DNA of 64,000 nucleotides, taken from Microbacterium sp. 11MF (GTDB taxonomy: Bacteria > Actinomycetota > Actinomycetes > Actinomycetales > Microbacteriaceae). Each line of letters opens with the position of its first letter. The first letter of the stretch is position 1. The notes below the pieces were generated by a model, which was given only the letters and a program-made list of their open reading frames with translations, ran no database searches and was not told where the DNA came from. This document shows, one piece after another, positions 35,670-44,456 of the stretch. The translations under genes and the position numbers were made by a program. The DNA lies in the NCBI RefSeq assembly GCF_000383475.1, contig NZ_KB911461.1, forward strand, positions 248,001 through 312,000, in the 5' to 3' direction.

Positions 35670-36158
35670 GCGCGAGGTGGTCGAGCGCAGGTGGGTGATG
35701 TCGGCGTCGGACAGGAGTGCCCGCGGCATGACCGCGACCGGTCCGAGCGGCGAACCGACCTTCAGCAGGAGCGCGTCGCCGGCGGCATCCACTCGGCGGA
35801 AGGCCGTGTAGCGGATGTCACTCGTACCGAGTGCCGAGGTCGCCCGCATGCCCTCGGCGGTGAGCGTCGCCGTTGCGACGAAGCCCACCGGGTAGGCGCG
35901 CAGGATCGAGGATCGGACGGCGATCCACGACGCGATCACCGCTCCGCACAGGATGACCACCATGGCGATGCCCACCCACGCAGCGCCCTCACTCCCCGTG
36001 GCGGTGAGGAACACACTCAGGATCACGATCAGGGCCGTGGCGGTCATCAGCACGATCCAGGACGGCCGCGTCAGCTGCCAGCGCAGGAAGCCGCGCGCGA
36101 GGCGGGAGGCCAGCTGCTCGTCGACGACGAGCGACCGGCCTCCCTCGGGCGTGCTCAC
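35667..36158 (-). CDS. Membrane protein with YcxB-like C-terminal domain
   Basis: 163 aa protein with two hydrophobic segments (about 35-53 and 60-80) followed by a soluble beta-rich domain (about 95-160) with an AFRRVDAAGDALLLKVG-type strand pattern, resembling YcxB-like proteins. It overlaps the flotillin stop by four bases (ATGA), so the two are one operon. A role at flotillin membrane domains is inferred from coupling only. Confidence 0.75.
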   Translation of the reverse strand: MSTPEGGRSLVVDEQLASRLARGFLRWQLTRPSWIVLMTATALIVILSVFLTATGSEGAAWVGIAMVVILCGAVIASWIAVRSSILRAYPVGFVATATLTAEGMRATSALGTSDIRYTAFRRVDAAGDALLLKVGSPLGPVAVMPRALLSDADITHLRSTTSR

Positions 36159-37597
36159 ACCGCGTCCGGCGAGGGGGTGTCGACGGGCGCTGCCGGCTCA
36201 GCGGCGGGCTCCGCCGCCCGGCGACGCAGCGGCGCGGCGTCCTGCGCCGCCTGCTCGTTCTGCAAGCCCTGGGCGATCCCGCGACCCGTGGCCTGGCCCT
36301 GGATGATGCCGCGCAGGTCGATGCCCGTCGCCGCCTGGACGGCGTCGAACGTCGCGCGCATGCTCGAGGCGCTCTCGCCGGCGATGTGGCTCGATGCCCC
36401 CTCGCCGCCGAGCACCGTGATCGAGCCGACCTTGTCGAAGCCGCGTGCGAACTCGGTCATGAGCGGCACGAGCGACTCGATGGCCCGCTGCGCGAGCAGG
36501 GCCTGCTGGTTCTCGGCGAGGGCGCGTGCCTCGGCCGTGAGGGCCGCAGCGCGCGCTTCACCCTCCAGCCGCACGGCGGCGGCGTCGGCCTCGGCGCGCA
36601 GGCGCGTGGCCTCGGCTTCCTGGGCGGCGATCTGCGCACGGGCCTCAGCGGCCTTGACCTGCGTGTAGGCGTCGGCGTCGGCGGAGCGCTCGCGCTCGTA
36701 GAGCGAGGCGTCGGCGACCTTCTTGACGTCGGCGTCGAGCTGCGCCTGACGGTTCTCGGCCTGCTGCAGGAGGACGGCCTGCTCGCGCTCGGCACGGGCG
36801 AGGGCCTCGGCCTGCTCCGCCTCGGCGCGGGCACGACCGACCTCGGCCGCGGCTGCGGCGGAGTTCTTGTCGTACGCGGTCTGCTCGATGAGGTTCGCCT
36901 CGTCGGTCGCGATCTGGCGCGCCTTGACCTCGCGGGCGGCGTTGATGCGCGCGACCTCGGCCTCGCGGCGGACGCGCTCGACCTCGGTCGCGCCGAGGGC
37001 GTCGATGTAGCCGTTCTTGTCGGTGACGCCCTGGATCTGGAACGAGTCGAGGATGAGGCCCTGCGACAGCAGGTCGCTCTTGATGCCGTCGGCGATCTGG
37101 TCCGAAAGCTTCTGCCGGTCGTTCATGAGCTGCTCGACGGTCAGGGTCGCCACGACTCCGCGGAGCGCACCCTCGAGCTGCTCGGTCGTGAACTGCTCGA
37201 TCGCGCCGTCCTGCGAGAGGAAGCGCTCGGCCGCACGACGGACGAGTTCGGGGTCCGAGCCGATCTTGACGAGGGCGACACCGCTGACGTTGACCGTGAC
37301 ACCGGTGGATGACTGGGCCGTCGGCTCCATCTTGATCTGACGCGCGCGCAGCGAGATCATCTCGGCCCGCTGCGTCAGTGGGTTGACGAGCGCGCCGCCG
37401 CCGGTGATGACCGAGATGCGCGATGAATCCCCCGACGCGTTCTTCTGGTTGCGTCCGACGATGACGAGCGCCTGGTCGGCCTTGGCGACCTTGTACCACG
37501 CCCGCAGCACCACCATGAAGATGATGATGAAGACGATGACGGCGACGACGGCGATGGCGCCGATGACGAAAGCCCCGCCTGTGACGAGTGCGTCCAT
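36155..37597 (-). CDS. Flotillin-family (SPFH) membrane scaffold protein
   Basis: 480 aa protein. A membrane anchor lies near residues 8-32, then an SPFH domain (about 45-210), then a long Ala/Glu/Arg-rich coiled coil (about 215-370) with repeated AEAEQAEALARAEREQA-like heptads, and a Pro/Ala-rich tail. Flotillins organise membrane microdomains and oligomerise. The ATG at 37597 was chosen because the hydrophobic anchor begins directly after it; the longer open frame upstream covers the opposite-strand DUF4870 gene. Confidence 0.92.
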   Translation of the reverse strand: MDALVTGGAFVIGAIAVVAVIVFIIIFMVVLRAWYKVAKADQALVIVGRNQKNASGDSSRISVITGGGALVNPLTQRAEMISLRARQIKMEPTAQSSTGVTVNVSGVALVKIGSDPELVRRAAERFLSQDGAIEQFTTEQLEGALRGVVATLTVEQLMNDRQKLSDQIADGIKSDLLSQGLILDSFQIQGVTDKNGYIDALGATEVERVRREAEVARINAAREVKARQIATDEANLIEQTAYDKNSAAAAAEVGRARAEAEQAEALARAEREQAVLLQQAENRQAQLDADVKKVADASLYERERSADADAYTQVKAAEARAQIAAQEAEATRLRAEADAAAVRLEGEARAAALTAEARALAENQQALLAQRAIESLVPLMTEFARGFDKVGSITVLGGEGASSHIAGESASSMRATFDAVQAATGIDLRGIIQGQATGRGIAQGLQNEQAAQDAAPLRRRAAEPAAEPAAPVDTPSPDAV

Positions 37598-37702
37598 GTG
37601 TGATTTCCCCCGAGTCTCGATGTCTCTGCGCGGCACGGTGCACGTGCCCACTACGAACGTATCGGTTACTCCAGCCGCGTGACGAGGGTGCGGCTCCCGC
37701 CC

Positions 37703-37708
37703 TACGCT
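37703..37708 (+). promoter_or_regulatory. -10 box of the DUF4870 gene
   Basis: TACGCT ends 6 nt before the ATG at 37715; GTGACG at 37679-37684, 18 nt upstream of the -10 box, is a fair -35. Confidence 0.55.
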
Positions 37709-37714
37709 GGCCTC

Positions 37715-38104
37715 ATGACCACCCCTCCTCCTCCGCAGCCGCCCCAGCCGCCGTTCGGGGCGTACACGCCTGTGCCGCCGATGCGTCCCGAGGACGAGAA
37801 GTTGTGGGCGACCCTCACGCATCTCAGCGGCATCTTCACGGGATGGGTCGGGCCACTCGTCGCCTACCTCGTGCTGCGCGACCGCGGTCCGTTCGTGCGC
37901 GCGCACACGGCCGCCGCGCTGAACTTCCAGCTCACGATGCTCATCGCCAGCATCGTCGGTGCCATCCTCATCCTCATTGGCATCGGTCTGCTGATCCTGC
38001 TGGTCGTCTACGTGCTGCTGATCGTGATCGCGATCATCGGCGCAGTGAAGGCGAACCAGGGGCAGTGGTACAACCCGCTGGTGACGATCCGTTTCGTCTC
38101 CTGA
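37715..38104 (+). CDS. DUF4870 membrane protein
   Basis: 129 aa protein. A Pro/Gln-rich cytoplasmic N-terminus (about 1-25) precedes the DUF4870 core, with DEKLWATLTHLSGIF and membrane segments near 36-54, 71-100 and 97-115. Function of the family is unknown. The ATG at 37715 is preferred to an ATG at 37679 because of the -10 box at 37703. It is divergent from flotillin and precedes glyS by about 100 bp. Confidence 0.85.
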   Translation: MTTPPPPQPPQPPFGAYTPVPPMRPEDEKLWATLTHLSGIFTGWVGPLVAYLVLRDRGPFVRAHTAAALNFQLTMLIASIVGAILILIGIGLLILLVVYVLLIVIAIIGAVKANQGQWYNPLVTIRFVS

Positions 38105-38207
38105 GCCGCGTCGCCCCGGCGAAGAGGCCCGGATAGACTGACGGATGCCGCGTTCTGCGGCGTCCGCGCTGTCGCGCACCCTCTTCACAACGACCATTGG
38201 AGCCACC

Positions 38208-39596
38208 GTGGCCGAGCAGTCCCGTCTCGACAAAGTCATCGCCCTCGCCCGCCACCGCGGGTTCGTCTTCCAGGCGGGCGAGATCTACGGCGGGTCGCGG
38301 TCGGCGTGGGACTACGGCCCCCTCGGGACCGAGCTCAAGGAGAACATCCGCCGCCAGTGGTGGCAGACGTTCGTCCGCGGACGCGGCGACATGGTCGGCC
38401 TCGACTCGTCGATCATCCTCCCCAAGCGCGTGTGGGAGGCATCGGGGCACGTCGCGACCTTTACCGACCCGCTCGTCGAGTGCCTGCAGTGCCACAAGCG
38501 TTTCCGCGAGGACACGCTGATCGAGGACTTCGAAGCCCGCAAGGGCCGCAAGGCCGAGAACGGTCTCGGCGATGTGCCCTGCCCGAACTGCGGCACCAAG
38601 GGTCAGTACACCGAGCCGAAGTCGTTCTCGGGTCTCGTGAAGACCTACCTCGGCGTCGTCGACGACGAGAGCGGGCTCTACTTCCTGCGCCCCGAGACCG
38701 CTCAGGGCATCTTCGTGAACTTCTCGAACGTGCTGACCGCGTCGCGCAAGAAGCCGCCGTTCGGCATCGGCCAGGTCGGCAAGGCCTTCCGCAACGAGAT
38801 CACGCCGGGAAACTTCATCTTCCGCACGCGCGAGTTCGAGCAGATGGAGATCGAGTTCTTCACGCCGCCCGCCGAAGCCGGTGAGTGGTTCGACCACTGG
38901 GTCGAGGCGTGCTGGAACTGGTTCCTCGACCTCGGCATCGATCCCGAGAACATGCGGCAGTTCGACGTGCCCGAAGAGGACCGCGCCCACTACTCGACTG
39001 CGACGATCGACGTCGAGTACCGGTTCGGCTTCGCGGGCAAGGAGTGGGGCGAGCTCATGGGCGTCGCCAACCGCACCGATTATGACCTTTCGAGTCACAT
39101 CGAGGCGTCCGGGCAGAAGCTCGCGTACTTCGACCAGGCATCCGGCGAGACCTACGTCCCTTACGTCATCGAGCCGTCCTTCGGTCTCACCCGCGCCATG
39201 ATGGCGTTCCTCGTGGACTCCTACCGCGAGGAGGAGGTGCCGAACGCGAAGGGCGGCACCGACACCCGCACGGTCCTGGGCCTCGACCCGCGCCTGGCGC
39301 CGGTAAAGGTCGCCGTCCTGCCGCTGAGCCGCAACGAGCGCCTGTCGCCCCTCGCCCGCAAGGTCGCCGACGATCTGCGCGCCAACGGCTGGAACGTGGA
39401 CTTCGACGACGCGGGTGCGATCGGACGCCGGTACCGGCGCCAGGACGAGATCGGTACGCCGTTCTGCGTCACGGTCGACTTCGATTCGCTCGACGACGAC
39501 GCCGTGACGATCCGCGATCGCGACTCGATGGCGCAGGAGCGCGTTTCGCTCTCCGAGCTGCACACCTACCTCGCCCCGCGCCTGCGCGGCGCCTGA
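38208..39596 (+). CDS. glyS: Glycine--tRNA ligase
   Basis: Class II alpha2-type glycyl-tRNA synthetase, 462 aa, as usual for Gram-positive single-chain enzymes. Motifs include [13 protein letters not shown], a zinc site with Cys pairs CLQCHK and [17 protein letters not shown] (motif 2 region), [12 protein letters not shown] and [13 protein letters not shown]. The GTG at 38208 has GGAG at 38199-38202; an ATG at 38145 would add 21 poorly conserved residues. A TAGACT box at 38134-38139 would give a leader of roughly 60 nt. Confidence 0.96.
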   Translation: MAEQSRLDKVIALARHRGFVFQAGEIYGGSRSAWDYGPLGTELKENIRRQWWQTFVRGRGDMVGLDSSIILPKRVWEASGHVATFTDPLVECLQCHKRFREDTLIEDFEARKGRKAENGLGDVPCPNCGTKGQYTEPKSFSGLVKTYLGVVDDESGLYFLRPETAQGIFVNFSNVLTASRKKPPFGIGQVGKAFRNEITPGNFIFRTREFEQMEIEFFTPPAEAGEWFDHWVEACWNWFLDLGIDPENMRQFDVPEEDRAHYSTATIDVEYRFGFAGKEWGELMGVANRTDYDLSSHIEASGQKLAYFDQASGETYVPYVIEPSFGLTRAMMAFLVDSYREEEVPNAKGGTDTRTVLGLDPRLAPVKVAVLPLSRNERLSPLARKVADDLRANGWNVDFDDAGAIGRRYRRQDEIGTPFCVTVDFDSLDDDAVTIRDRDSMAQERVSLSELHTYLAPRLRGA

Positions 39597-39602
39597 CCCC
39601 GC

Positions 39603-39634
39603 GACGCCTCGCGCCCGCTGCGGCGCGAGGCGTC
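39603..39634. terminator. Bidirectional terminator between glyS and glycosylase gene
   Basis: GACGCCTCGCGCC (39603-39615) and GGCGCGAGGCGTC (39622-39634) are perfect 13-bp arms with a 6-nt loop. The right arm overlaps the glycosylase stop codon. Confidence 0.8.
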
Positions 39635-40208
39635 AGCCCTCGGCGGCCTTGGCTTCCGCCTTCGCGGCGCGCTTGTGCTCCCGCACCTTCGTGAGCGATT
39701 CCGGCGAGACGATGTCGGCGACCGAGCGGAAGGAGCCCTCCTCGCCGTAGGCGCCGGCGGCCTCGCGCCACCCGTCGCCCGTGTACCCGTACTGCTTGCC
39801 GAGCAGGGCGAGGAAGATGCGCGCCTTCTGGTCGCCGAACCCCGGAAGCGCCTTCAGCCGCTTCAGCACCGTCCGCCCGTCGGGCTCGCCCTGCCTCCAC
39901 AGCGCCGCGGCGTCGCCGCCCCACTCGTCGACCAGCGTCTGGCAGAGCGCCTGCACGCGAGCGGCCATCGAACCGGGGAAGCGGTGGACGGCCGGGGTCT
40001 GGCTGAAGGCGGCCGCGAACTCCTCGGGATCGGCCGCGGCGATCTGCGCGGCATCCAGCCCACCCGTGCGGTCGCGGATCTTCATGGGGCCGGCGAACGC
40101 GGTCTCCATCGCGATCTGCTGGTCGAGCAGCATCCCGATCAGGAGGGCGAGGGGTTCGTCGGTGAGGAGTGCGTCGGCGGCACCGTCGCCGGTGATGTGC
40201 AGGGCCAT
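39633..40208 (-). CDS. HhH-GPD-type base excision DNA repair protein
   Basis: 191 aa protein of the HhH-GPD glycosylase superfamily, as widely annotated in actinobacteria. LLIGMLLDQQIAMETAF matches the helix preceding the substrate pocket, and LPGFGDQKARIFLALLGK is the helix-hairpin-helix, with Lys and Gly for DNA backbone contacts. The usual catalytic Asp of the GPD loop is not obvious; VSPESLTKV stands in that region. It may remove damaged bases. Start ATG 40208 has a weak GAACAT box 6 nt upstream. Confidence 0.85.
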   Translation of the reverse strand: MALHITGDGAADALLTDEPLALLIGMLLDQQIAMETAFAGPMKIRDRTGGLDAAQIAAADPEEFAAAFSQTPAVHRFPGSMAARVQALCQTLVDEWGGDAAALWRQGEPDGRTVLKRLKALPGFGDQKARIFLALLGKQYGYTGDGWREAAGAYGEEGSFRSVADIVSPESLTKVREHKRAAKAEAKAAEG

Positions 40209-40258
40209 GCCTCCATGTTCCCACCGTCGGCAAGGTGCGGGTGGGGGAGGATGGGAGG

Positions 40259-41680
40259 ATGACCGCCGACGCCGCCACCGACCTCATCTCGCAGGCCCGA
40301 CGGGCGCGGGTCGCCGTCGTCGGGGGCGGGATCGCCGGGCTCGTCGCGGCACTCCACTGCGCGAAGGTCGGGATCGGTGTGACGCTGTTCGAGGCGGGCG
40401 ATCGCCTCGGGGGGATCGTCGCCTCCGCCGAGCTCGATGGGACGATGACGGATGTCGCGGCCGACGGCTTCCGCGTCGCCCCCGGCGCCCTGGCCGAGCT
40501 CATCGACGAACTGGGCCTGCGCGACGCCGTGGTCCCGGCGCAGGATGCCGACACCTGGGTCGCCGGTCCGCACGGCGTCGCGCCGCTGCCGGCGGCGTCG
40601 ATCCTCGGCATCCCGGCCAACCCGTTCGACCCCCGCGCGCGCCGGATCATCGGTGCACGCGGCGCGTGGCGGGCGTACGTCGACCGCCTGCGCCCGCCGC
40701 TCACGATCGGTGCCGAGCGGAACCTCGCCACCCTCGTGCGCCAGCGCGTGGGGGCGCGGATCCTGGACCGCATGGTCGCGCCCCTGACGTACGGCATCCA
40801 TGGCGTGCCGCCCGAGCAGGTGGACGTCGATCGCGCTGCTCGCGGTCTGAACTCGGCGCTCACCCGCACCGGTTCGCTCTCGGGTGCGGTCGCGCAGCAG
40901 CTGGCCAGGAAGGATGACGCCGACCCTTCCCGCGCGAGCATCGCGGGTGGGATGTCGGTGTTCGTCGATGCTCTCGCGGAGCGCCTGACGGACCTCGAGG
41001 TCGAGATCCGCTTGGACACGGAGGTCGCCGCGATCGAGCGCACGGGTGCCGGGTGGTCGCTGTCGTGGGCGGCGGCCGACGGCGAGAGCGGCGTCCACGA
41101 GGTCGATGCGATCATCGTCGCGACACCCGAGCGCACCGCTCGACGGCTGCTCGCCCCGCATCTGGACGGCCTCGACGGCCCGATCCTCTCTCCGGAAGAC
41201 GTCGATGTCGTGACGCTCGTCCTCGACGCCCCGGGCCTCGACGCGCGTCCGCGGGGACACGCGGTCTACGCCGTCCCGGGCGAGGCGGCGGCGCTCGCGG
41301 TCGTCCACGCGACGGCGACGTGGCCGCACGAATCCGGTGAACCGCACATCGTCCGTGTGACCCTGCCCGCAGGCGGAGGGATGGACGCCGAGGCGATCGC
41401 CGCAGCCACCGCAGCGGCCGCCGAGCTCCTCGGCGCCGACGTGGGCATCGTCCGCGCCGCGTACCGGGCGCGCTGGCCGCGTGCGCTGCCGTCGTCGGCC
41501 CTGTCGCCCGCGCGGGACGAGCTGCGCCGTGCGGCCCGCACGAACGAGCGCCTCGGCGTCGTGGGTGCCTGGATCGACGGCACCGGGCTCGCCCGGGTCG
41601 CCACCGATGCCGAGACCGAAGCGGAACGCATCCGATCGGGCCTCCTGTGGCACTCCGACGGTGAGGGTGCAACGACCTGA
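40259..41680 (+). CDS. FAD-dependent (copro)protoporphyrinogen oxidase
   Basis: 473 aa oxidase of the HemY/CgoX family. Residues about 18-60 form the FAD Rossmann fold (VAVVGGGIAGLVAAL, then EAGDRLGG). GGMSVFVDALAERL is the family segment before the NAD-like fold, and VGAWIDGTGLARV near 450 is the C-terminal FAD contact. In Gram-positive bacteria the enzyme usually makes coproporphyrin III. hemD lies 1.3 kb downstream. ATG 40259 has GGGGAGG 8 nt upstream. It could be called cgoX or hemG; the substrate is inferred from phylum. Confidence 0.9.
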   Translation: MTADAATDLISQARRARVAVVGGGIAGLVAALHCAKVGIGVTLFEAGDRLGGIVASAELDGTMTDVAADGFRVAPGALAELIDELGLRDAVVPAQDADTWVAGPHGVAPLPAASILGIPANPFDPRARRIIGARGAWRAYVDRLRPPLTIGAERNLATLVRQRVGARILDRMVAPLTYGIHGVPPEQVDVDRAARGLNSALTRTGSLSGAVAQQLARKDDADPSRASIAGGMSVFVDALAERLTDLEVEIRLDTEVAAIERTGAGWSLSWAAADGESGVHEVDAIIVATPERTARRLLAPHLDGLDGPILSPEDVDVVTLVLDAPGLDARPRGHAVYAVPGEAAALAVVHATATWPHESGEPHIVRVTLPAGGGMDAEAIAAATAAAAELLGADVGIVRAAYRARWPRALPSSALSPARDELRRAARTNERLGVVGAWIDGTGLARVATDAETEAERIRSGLLWHSDGEGATT

Positions 41681-41768
41681 GCCGCCTGTCAAGGGTGGAT
41701 ACCGCGAACGGCATGCGCCGATACGCTGGGTGCTCGGCACCACATCGCTTCGAACGTGAGGAATCGCC

Positions 41769-42182
41769 ATGAAGGGCAAGATCGGAATCGTCGTCGGACT
41801 CACCGCCGGCTACGTCCTCGGGGCCCGCGCGGGCCGCCAGCGCTACGAGCAGATCAAGGACGCCTACCTGCGGGTGTACAACACGCCCGCCGTGCAGAAG
41901 CAGGTGGACAAGGTCGCCGAGTTCGGCAAGTCCGCCGCGTTCGCCCTGCCAAGCGTCCTCTGGAACGGTGCCGTCAAGGTCACCCGCGCCGCGACCACCT
42001 CGGGCACCCCGGGCCAGAAGCTCGACGCCGCGCTCGACGCATCCGAGGATGCGGCCGACGACGTGAAGGATGCCGCCAAGACCACCGCTGACGCCGTGTC
42101 CGGCTCCGCGAAGAAGCCGGCGAGCCGGGCCTCGTCCGGTTCGACGGGCGGCTCGCGCAAGAAGCCCTCGTCCGCGTCATGA
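41769..42182 (+). CDS. YtxH-like protein
   Basis: 137 aa protein beginning with the YtxH-type segment GIVVGLTAGYVLGARAGRQRYEQI (shown in part as one glycine-rich membrane-associated stretch, residues 4-27). The C-terminal half is rich in Ala, Asp, Ser and Lys and probably disordered or coiled. Its stop overlaps the next start (ATGA). YtxH proteins are linked to stress in Bacillus; function here is unknown. GAGGAA before the ATG is a fair ribosome site. Confidence 0.82.
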   Translation: MKGKIGIVVGLTAGYVLGARAGRQRYEQIKDAYLRVYNTPAVQKQVDKVAEFGKSAAFALPSVLWNGAVKVTRAATTSGTPGQKLDAALDASEDAADDVKDAAKTTADAVSGSAKKPASRASSGSTGGSRKKPSSAS

Positions 42183-42589
42183 GCACCCCCCGCGGATTCC
42201 GGGACCGCCGCGACGAGAGTCTCCTCGGTCTCGTCGGAGAGCTGCCCGAGCTCGTCAAGAACCTGATCGTCGCCGAGATTAACGCGGCGAAGACGTGGGC
42301 GGCGCGGACCGGGAAGGATGCCGGCATCGTCGGCCTCTGGTTCGTCCTCGCCCTCTTCTTCCTGTTCTGGACGGTGCCGGCCATCGGCGCGTTCACCGTC
42401 ATCGGGCTGTCGTCGTGGATGGCGCCCTGGCTGGCGGCTCTCATCCTCGTCGTGCTCGGATTGCTGCTGGTGGTCATCACCGCGTTCCTCGGGTACCTGA
42501 GGGTCCGGCGTATGAAGAATCGTGAGAATCCCGCGAAGGCACTGTCTACCGACGCCCGAATCGTGAAGGAAGTGGCCGATGAGTTCTGA
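42179..42589 (+). CDS. Actinobacterial holin-X-like (phage holin family) membrane protein
   Basis: 136 aa protein with an amphipathic N-terminus (ESLLGLVGELPELVKNLI) and two membrane helices (about 50-72 and 79-103). This is the Holin-X/DUF1469 arrangement. Despite the family name such genes are chromosomal housekeeping-like in actinobacteria; no phage genes are nearby. It overlaps the YtxH-like gene by four bases and the next gene by 11. Confidence 0.82.
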   Translation: MSTPRGFRDRRDESLLGLVGELPELVKNLIVAEINAAKTWAARTGKDAGIVGLWFVLALFFLFWTVPAIGAFTVIGLSSWMAPWLAALILVVLGLLLVVITAFLGYLRVRRMKNRENPAKALSTDARIVKEVADEF

Positions 42590-42845
42590 CCTCCCCCGCA
42601 CCGCCGTCCCGCTCGGGATCACCGACCCGGTCGAGCGTGCGCGCGCTGAGCTGAAGGCGGCCCTCGCGGCCATCGAAGAGAAGGCGAACGTCCCCAAGCG
42701 GGCGGCTCGCGCCACGCGGCGTGCGCAGGTCTCGGCGCGTGGCTTCGCGGACCGCAACCCGTCCGGTGCCGCAGTCGCCGTGGTCGGCGCTGCGCTGGCC
42801 GTCGGCGTGGTCGTCTGGGGCGTCGTCCGCCTGTACACGCGCTGA
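42579..42845 (+). CDS. DUF3618-like small membrane-anchored protein
   Basis: 88 aa protein. Residues about 18-55 are helical and rich in Ala, Arg and Glu (VERARAELKAALAAIEEKA). One membrane helix lies near 65-84. The pattern is that of DUF3618. AAGGAAGTGG inside the end of the holin-like gene supplies its ribosome site. With its two neighbours it forms a compact envelope-associated operon of unknown role. Confidence 0.78.
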   Translation: MSSDLPRTAVPLGITDPVERARAELKAALAAIEEKANVPKRAARATRRAQVSARGFADRNPSGAAVAVVGAALAVGVVVWGVVRLYTR

Positions 42846-43014
42846 CGCCTCCCCGCGTCGTCGCTCCCGACGCCGGGGGTATGCTCGGAACAGGCAGCGG
42901 CGACGGCGCGAGTGCTGCCGACGACACGGTCCCGAACGTGCGCATCCGCGCTCATGTCGATGAGCGTCGGCCGTCTCGCTGCGGGGCGGCCACCGCCTAT
43001 ACGAGAGTCGAACC

Positions 43015-43842
43015 ATGAACACATCCGCTGCGACAGCACCGAAGCCCCTCAAGGGCTGGCGTGTGCTCGTCCCGCGCGGAGGTCCCTGGGGTGACAGCGT
43101 CGCCGCCGCTCTGCGTGCCCAGGGAGCGACGCCGGTCATCGCCCCGCTCATCAACTTCGCACCCTCCGAAGACCCGACCGACCTCGAATCCGCACTCCGC
43201 GACCTCGCCTCAGGCGCGTTCGACTGGGTGACCCTCACGAGCTCGACCACGGTCGACGTCCTGCATGCGTACCGAGCGGTCATCCCGCACACGACGCGCG
43301 TGGCCGCCGTCGGCGAGACGACCGCCGCCGCTCTCGGCGCCGTCGGCTACCGCGTGGATCTCGTCCCCGAGGAGGACAACTCCGCCGCCGGCATGGCCGC
43401 TCAGCTCATCGCGCTCGAGCCCGACCCGATGCGCGTGCTCACGCTTCGCAGCGAACTCGCCAAACCCGTCCTGACCCGACTGCTCGAAGAGGCGGGGCAC
43501 GACGTCCGGAGCGTCATCGCGTACCGCACCGTCGGCGTGCCCGTGACCGACAAGGTCGCCACCGATGTCCGTTCCGGACGCATCAACGCGATCCTCGTCA
43601 CGAGCGGATCGGTCGCCGAGCAGGTGTACGAGCAGTTCCCCGAGATCCCCGAGGCGACCGTCATCGCCGCCATCGGCCCCCGTACCGCGAAGGATGCACG
43701 GCGTGCGGGCCTCGGCGTCAGCGTCACGGCGAAGGAGCAGACGGTCGCCGGTCTCATCGCCGCCGTCGGTCAGTTCCCGCTCCCGCACGCGATCGACGAA
43801 CTCGCCCCTCCCACCGGTTCGTTCCCCCGAATCCAGGGCTGA
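43015..43842 (+). CDS. hemD: Uroporphyrinogen-III synthase
   Basis: Cyclises hydroxymethylbilane to uroporphyrinogen III. The 275 aa protein has the two-domain pattern of the family: GWRVLVPRGGPWGDSVAAAL at the N-terminus, DWVTLTSSTTVDVL, AAVGETTAAAL, then ILVTSGSVAEQV and IAAIGPRTAKDAR. The 169-bp leader region before it holds TATGCT (42880-42885), a perfect hairpin CGCTCAT-GTCG-ATGAGCG (42949-42966) and TATACG (42998-43003), so the promoter is uncertain. hemC and hemB are not in the window. Confidence 0.93.
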   Translation: MNTSAATAPKPLKGWRVLVPRGGPWGDSVAAALRAQGATPVIAPLINFAPSEDPTDLESALRDLASGAFDWVTLTSSTTVDVLHAYRAVIPHTTRVAAVGETTAAALGAVGYRVDLVPEEDNSAAGMAAQLIALEPDPMRVLTLRSELAKPVLTRLLEEAGHDVRSVIAYRTVGVPVTDKVATDVRSGRINAILVTSGSVAEQVYEQFPEIPEATVIAAIGPRTAKDARRAGLGVSVTAKEQTVAGLIAAVGQFPLPHAIDELAPPTGSFPRIQG

Positions 43843-43913
43843 GGCCGTGGTCGAGACCGTATCGTTGCGGCTCGGGCATCCGTCGCGGTGGATGCGTTTG
43901 GCAGACTGATCCC

Positions 43914-44390
43914 ATGGTGACGCTGCTGCTCGATTCGTCGCGACTGGAGGTCGCGCTCTCCGCCACCGAGCGTGTGCTGGCGTTCCGCAAGGATGCCGTC
44001 CGCGTCGAGCGCGCGCACATCGTCAAGGTGCAGCTCGTCGACGATCCGTGGACGTGGCTGCGCGGCGTCCCCGCTCCCGGCACCGTCGTCCCCCGGACGG
44101 TTGCCATGGGGGTCTGGCGTTCCGCCGGCGGCGACGATTTCGTCCTCGTCCGGCGTCGGAGGCCGTCGGTCGTGATCGACCTCGAGGGCGACGCGGAGTT
44201 CCAGCGGCTCGTGATCACGACCCGCCACGGTCTGGCGCTCGTGCAGGCGCTCCGCCTCGACGTCGAGGATGAGCCGACCGACGTCGTCCAGCTCGTCACG
44301 ACCGAGATCCCGGTGCAGAGCGGCGATGCCTCGGCGGGCCCGACGGGCCGGCCGTCCCGGCGTCGCGCGCCGCGCCCGGCGCAAGCCTGA
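43914..44390 (+). CDS. Hypothetical protein, PH-domain-like
   Basis: 158 aa protein of unknown function. The first ~115 residues alternate beta strands (VTLLLDSSRLEVALS, VRVERAHIVKVQLV, FVLVRRRRPSVVIDL, LVITTRHGLALVQAL), a layout seen in bacterial PH-like domains. The tail (about 125-158) is basic and Pro-rich. CAGACT ends 6 nt before the ATG. No operon partner is evident. Confidence 0.65.
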   Translation: MVTLLLDSSRLEVALSATERVLAFRKDAVRVERAHIVKVQLVDDPWTWLRGVPAPGTVVPRTVAMGVWRSAGGDDFVLVRRRRPSVVIDLEGDAEFQRLVITTRHGLALVQALRLDVEDEPTDVVQLVTTEIPVQSGDASAGPTGRPSRRRAPRPAQA

Positions 44391-44443
44391 CCGGTACAGT
44401 CCTGACCGACGCCGCTCTCGGCCGGTGCGGGGGAGCGGCCCGG

Positions 44444-44449
44444 TAACGT
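44444..44449 (+). promoter_or_regulatory. -10 box of the hydroxyisobutyryl-CoA hydrolase gene
   Basis: TAACGT ends 7 nt before the GTG at 44457 and supports that start. Confidence 0.5.
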
Positions 44450-44456
44450 TGCCCGG

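Noticed and set aside
42179..42589. Prophage remnant suggested by the holin-like gene
   Set aside because: No capsid, terminase, integrase or lysin gene is nearby, and this holin-X family is a normal chromosomal actinobacterial family.
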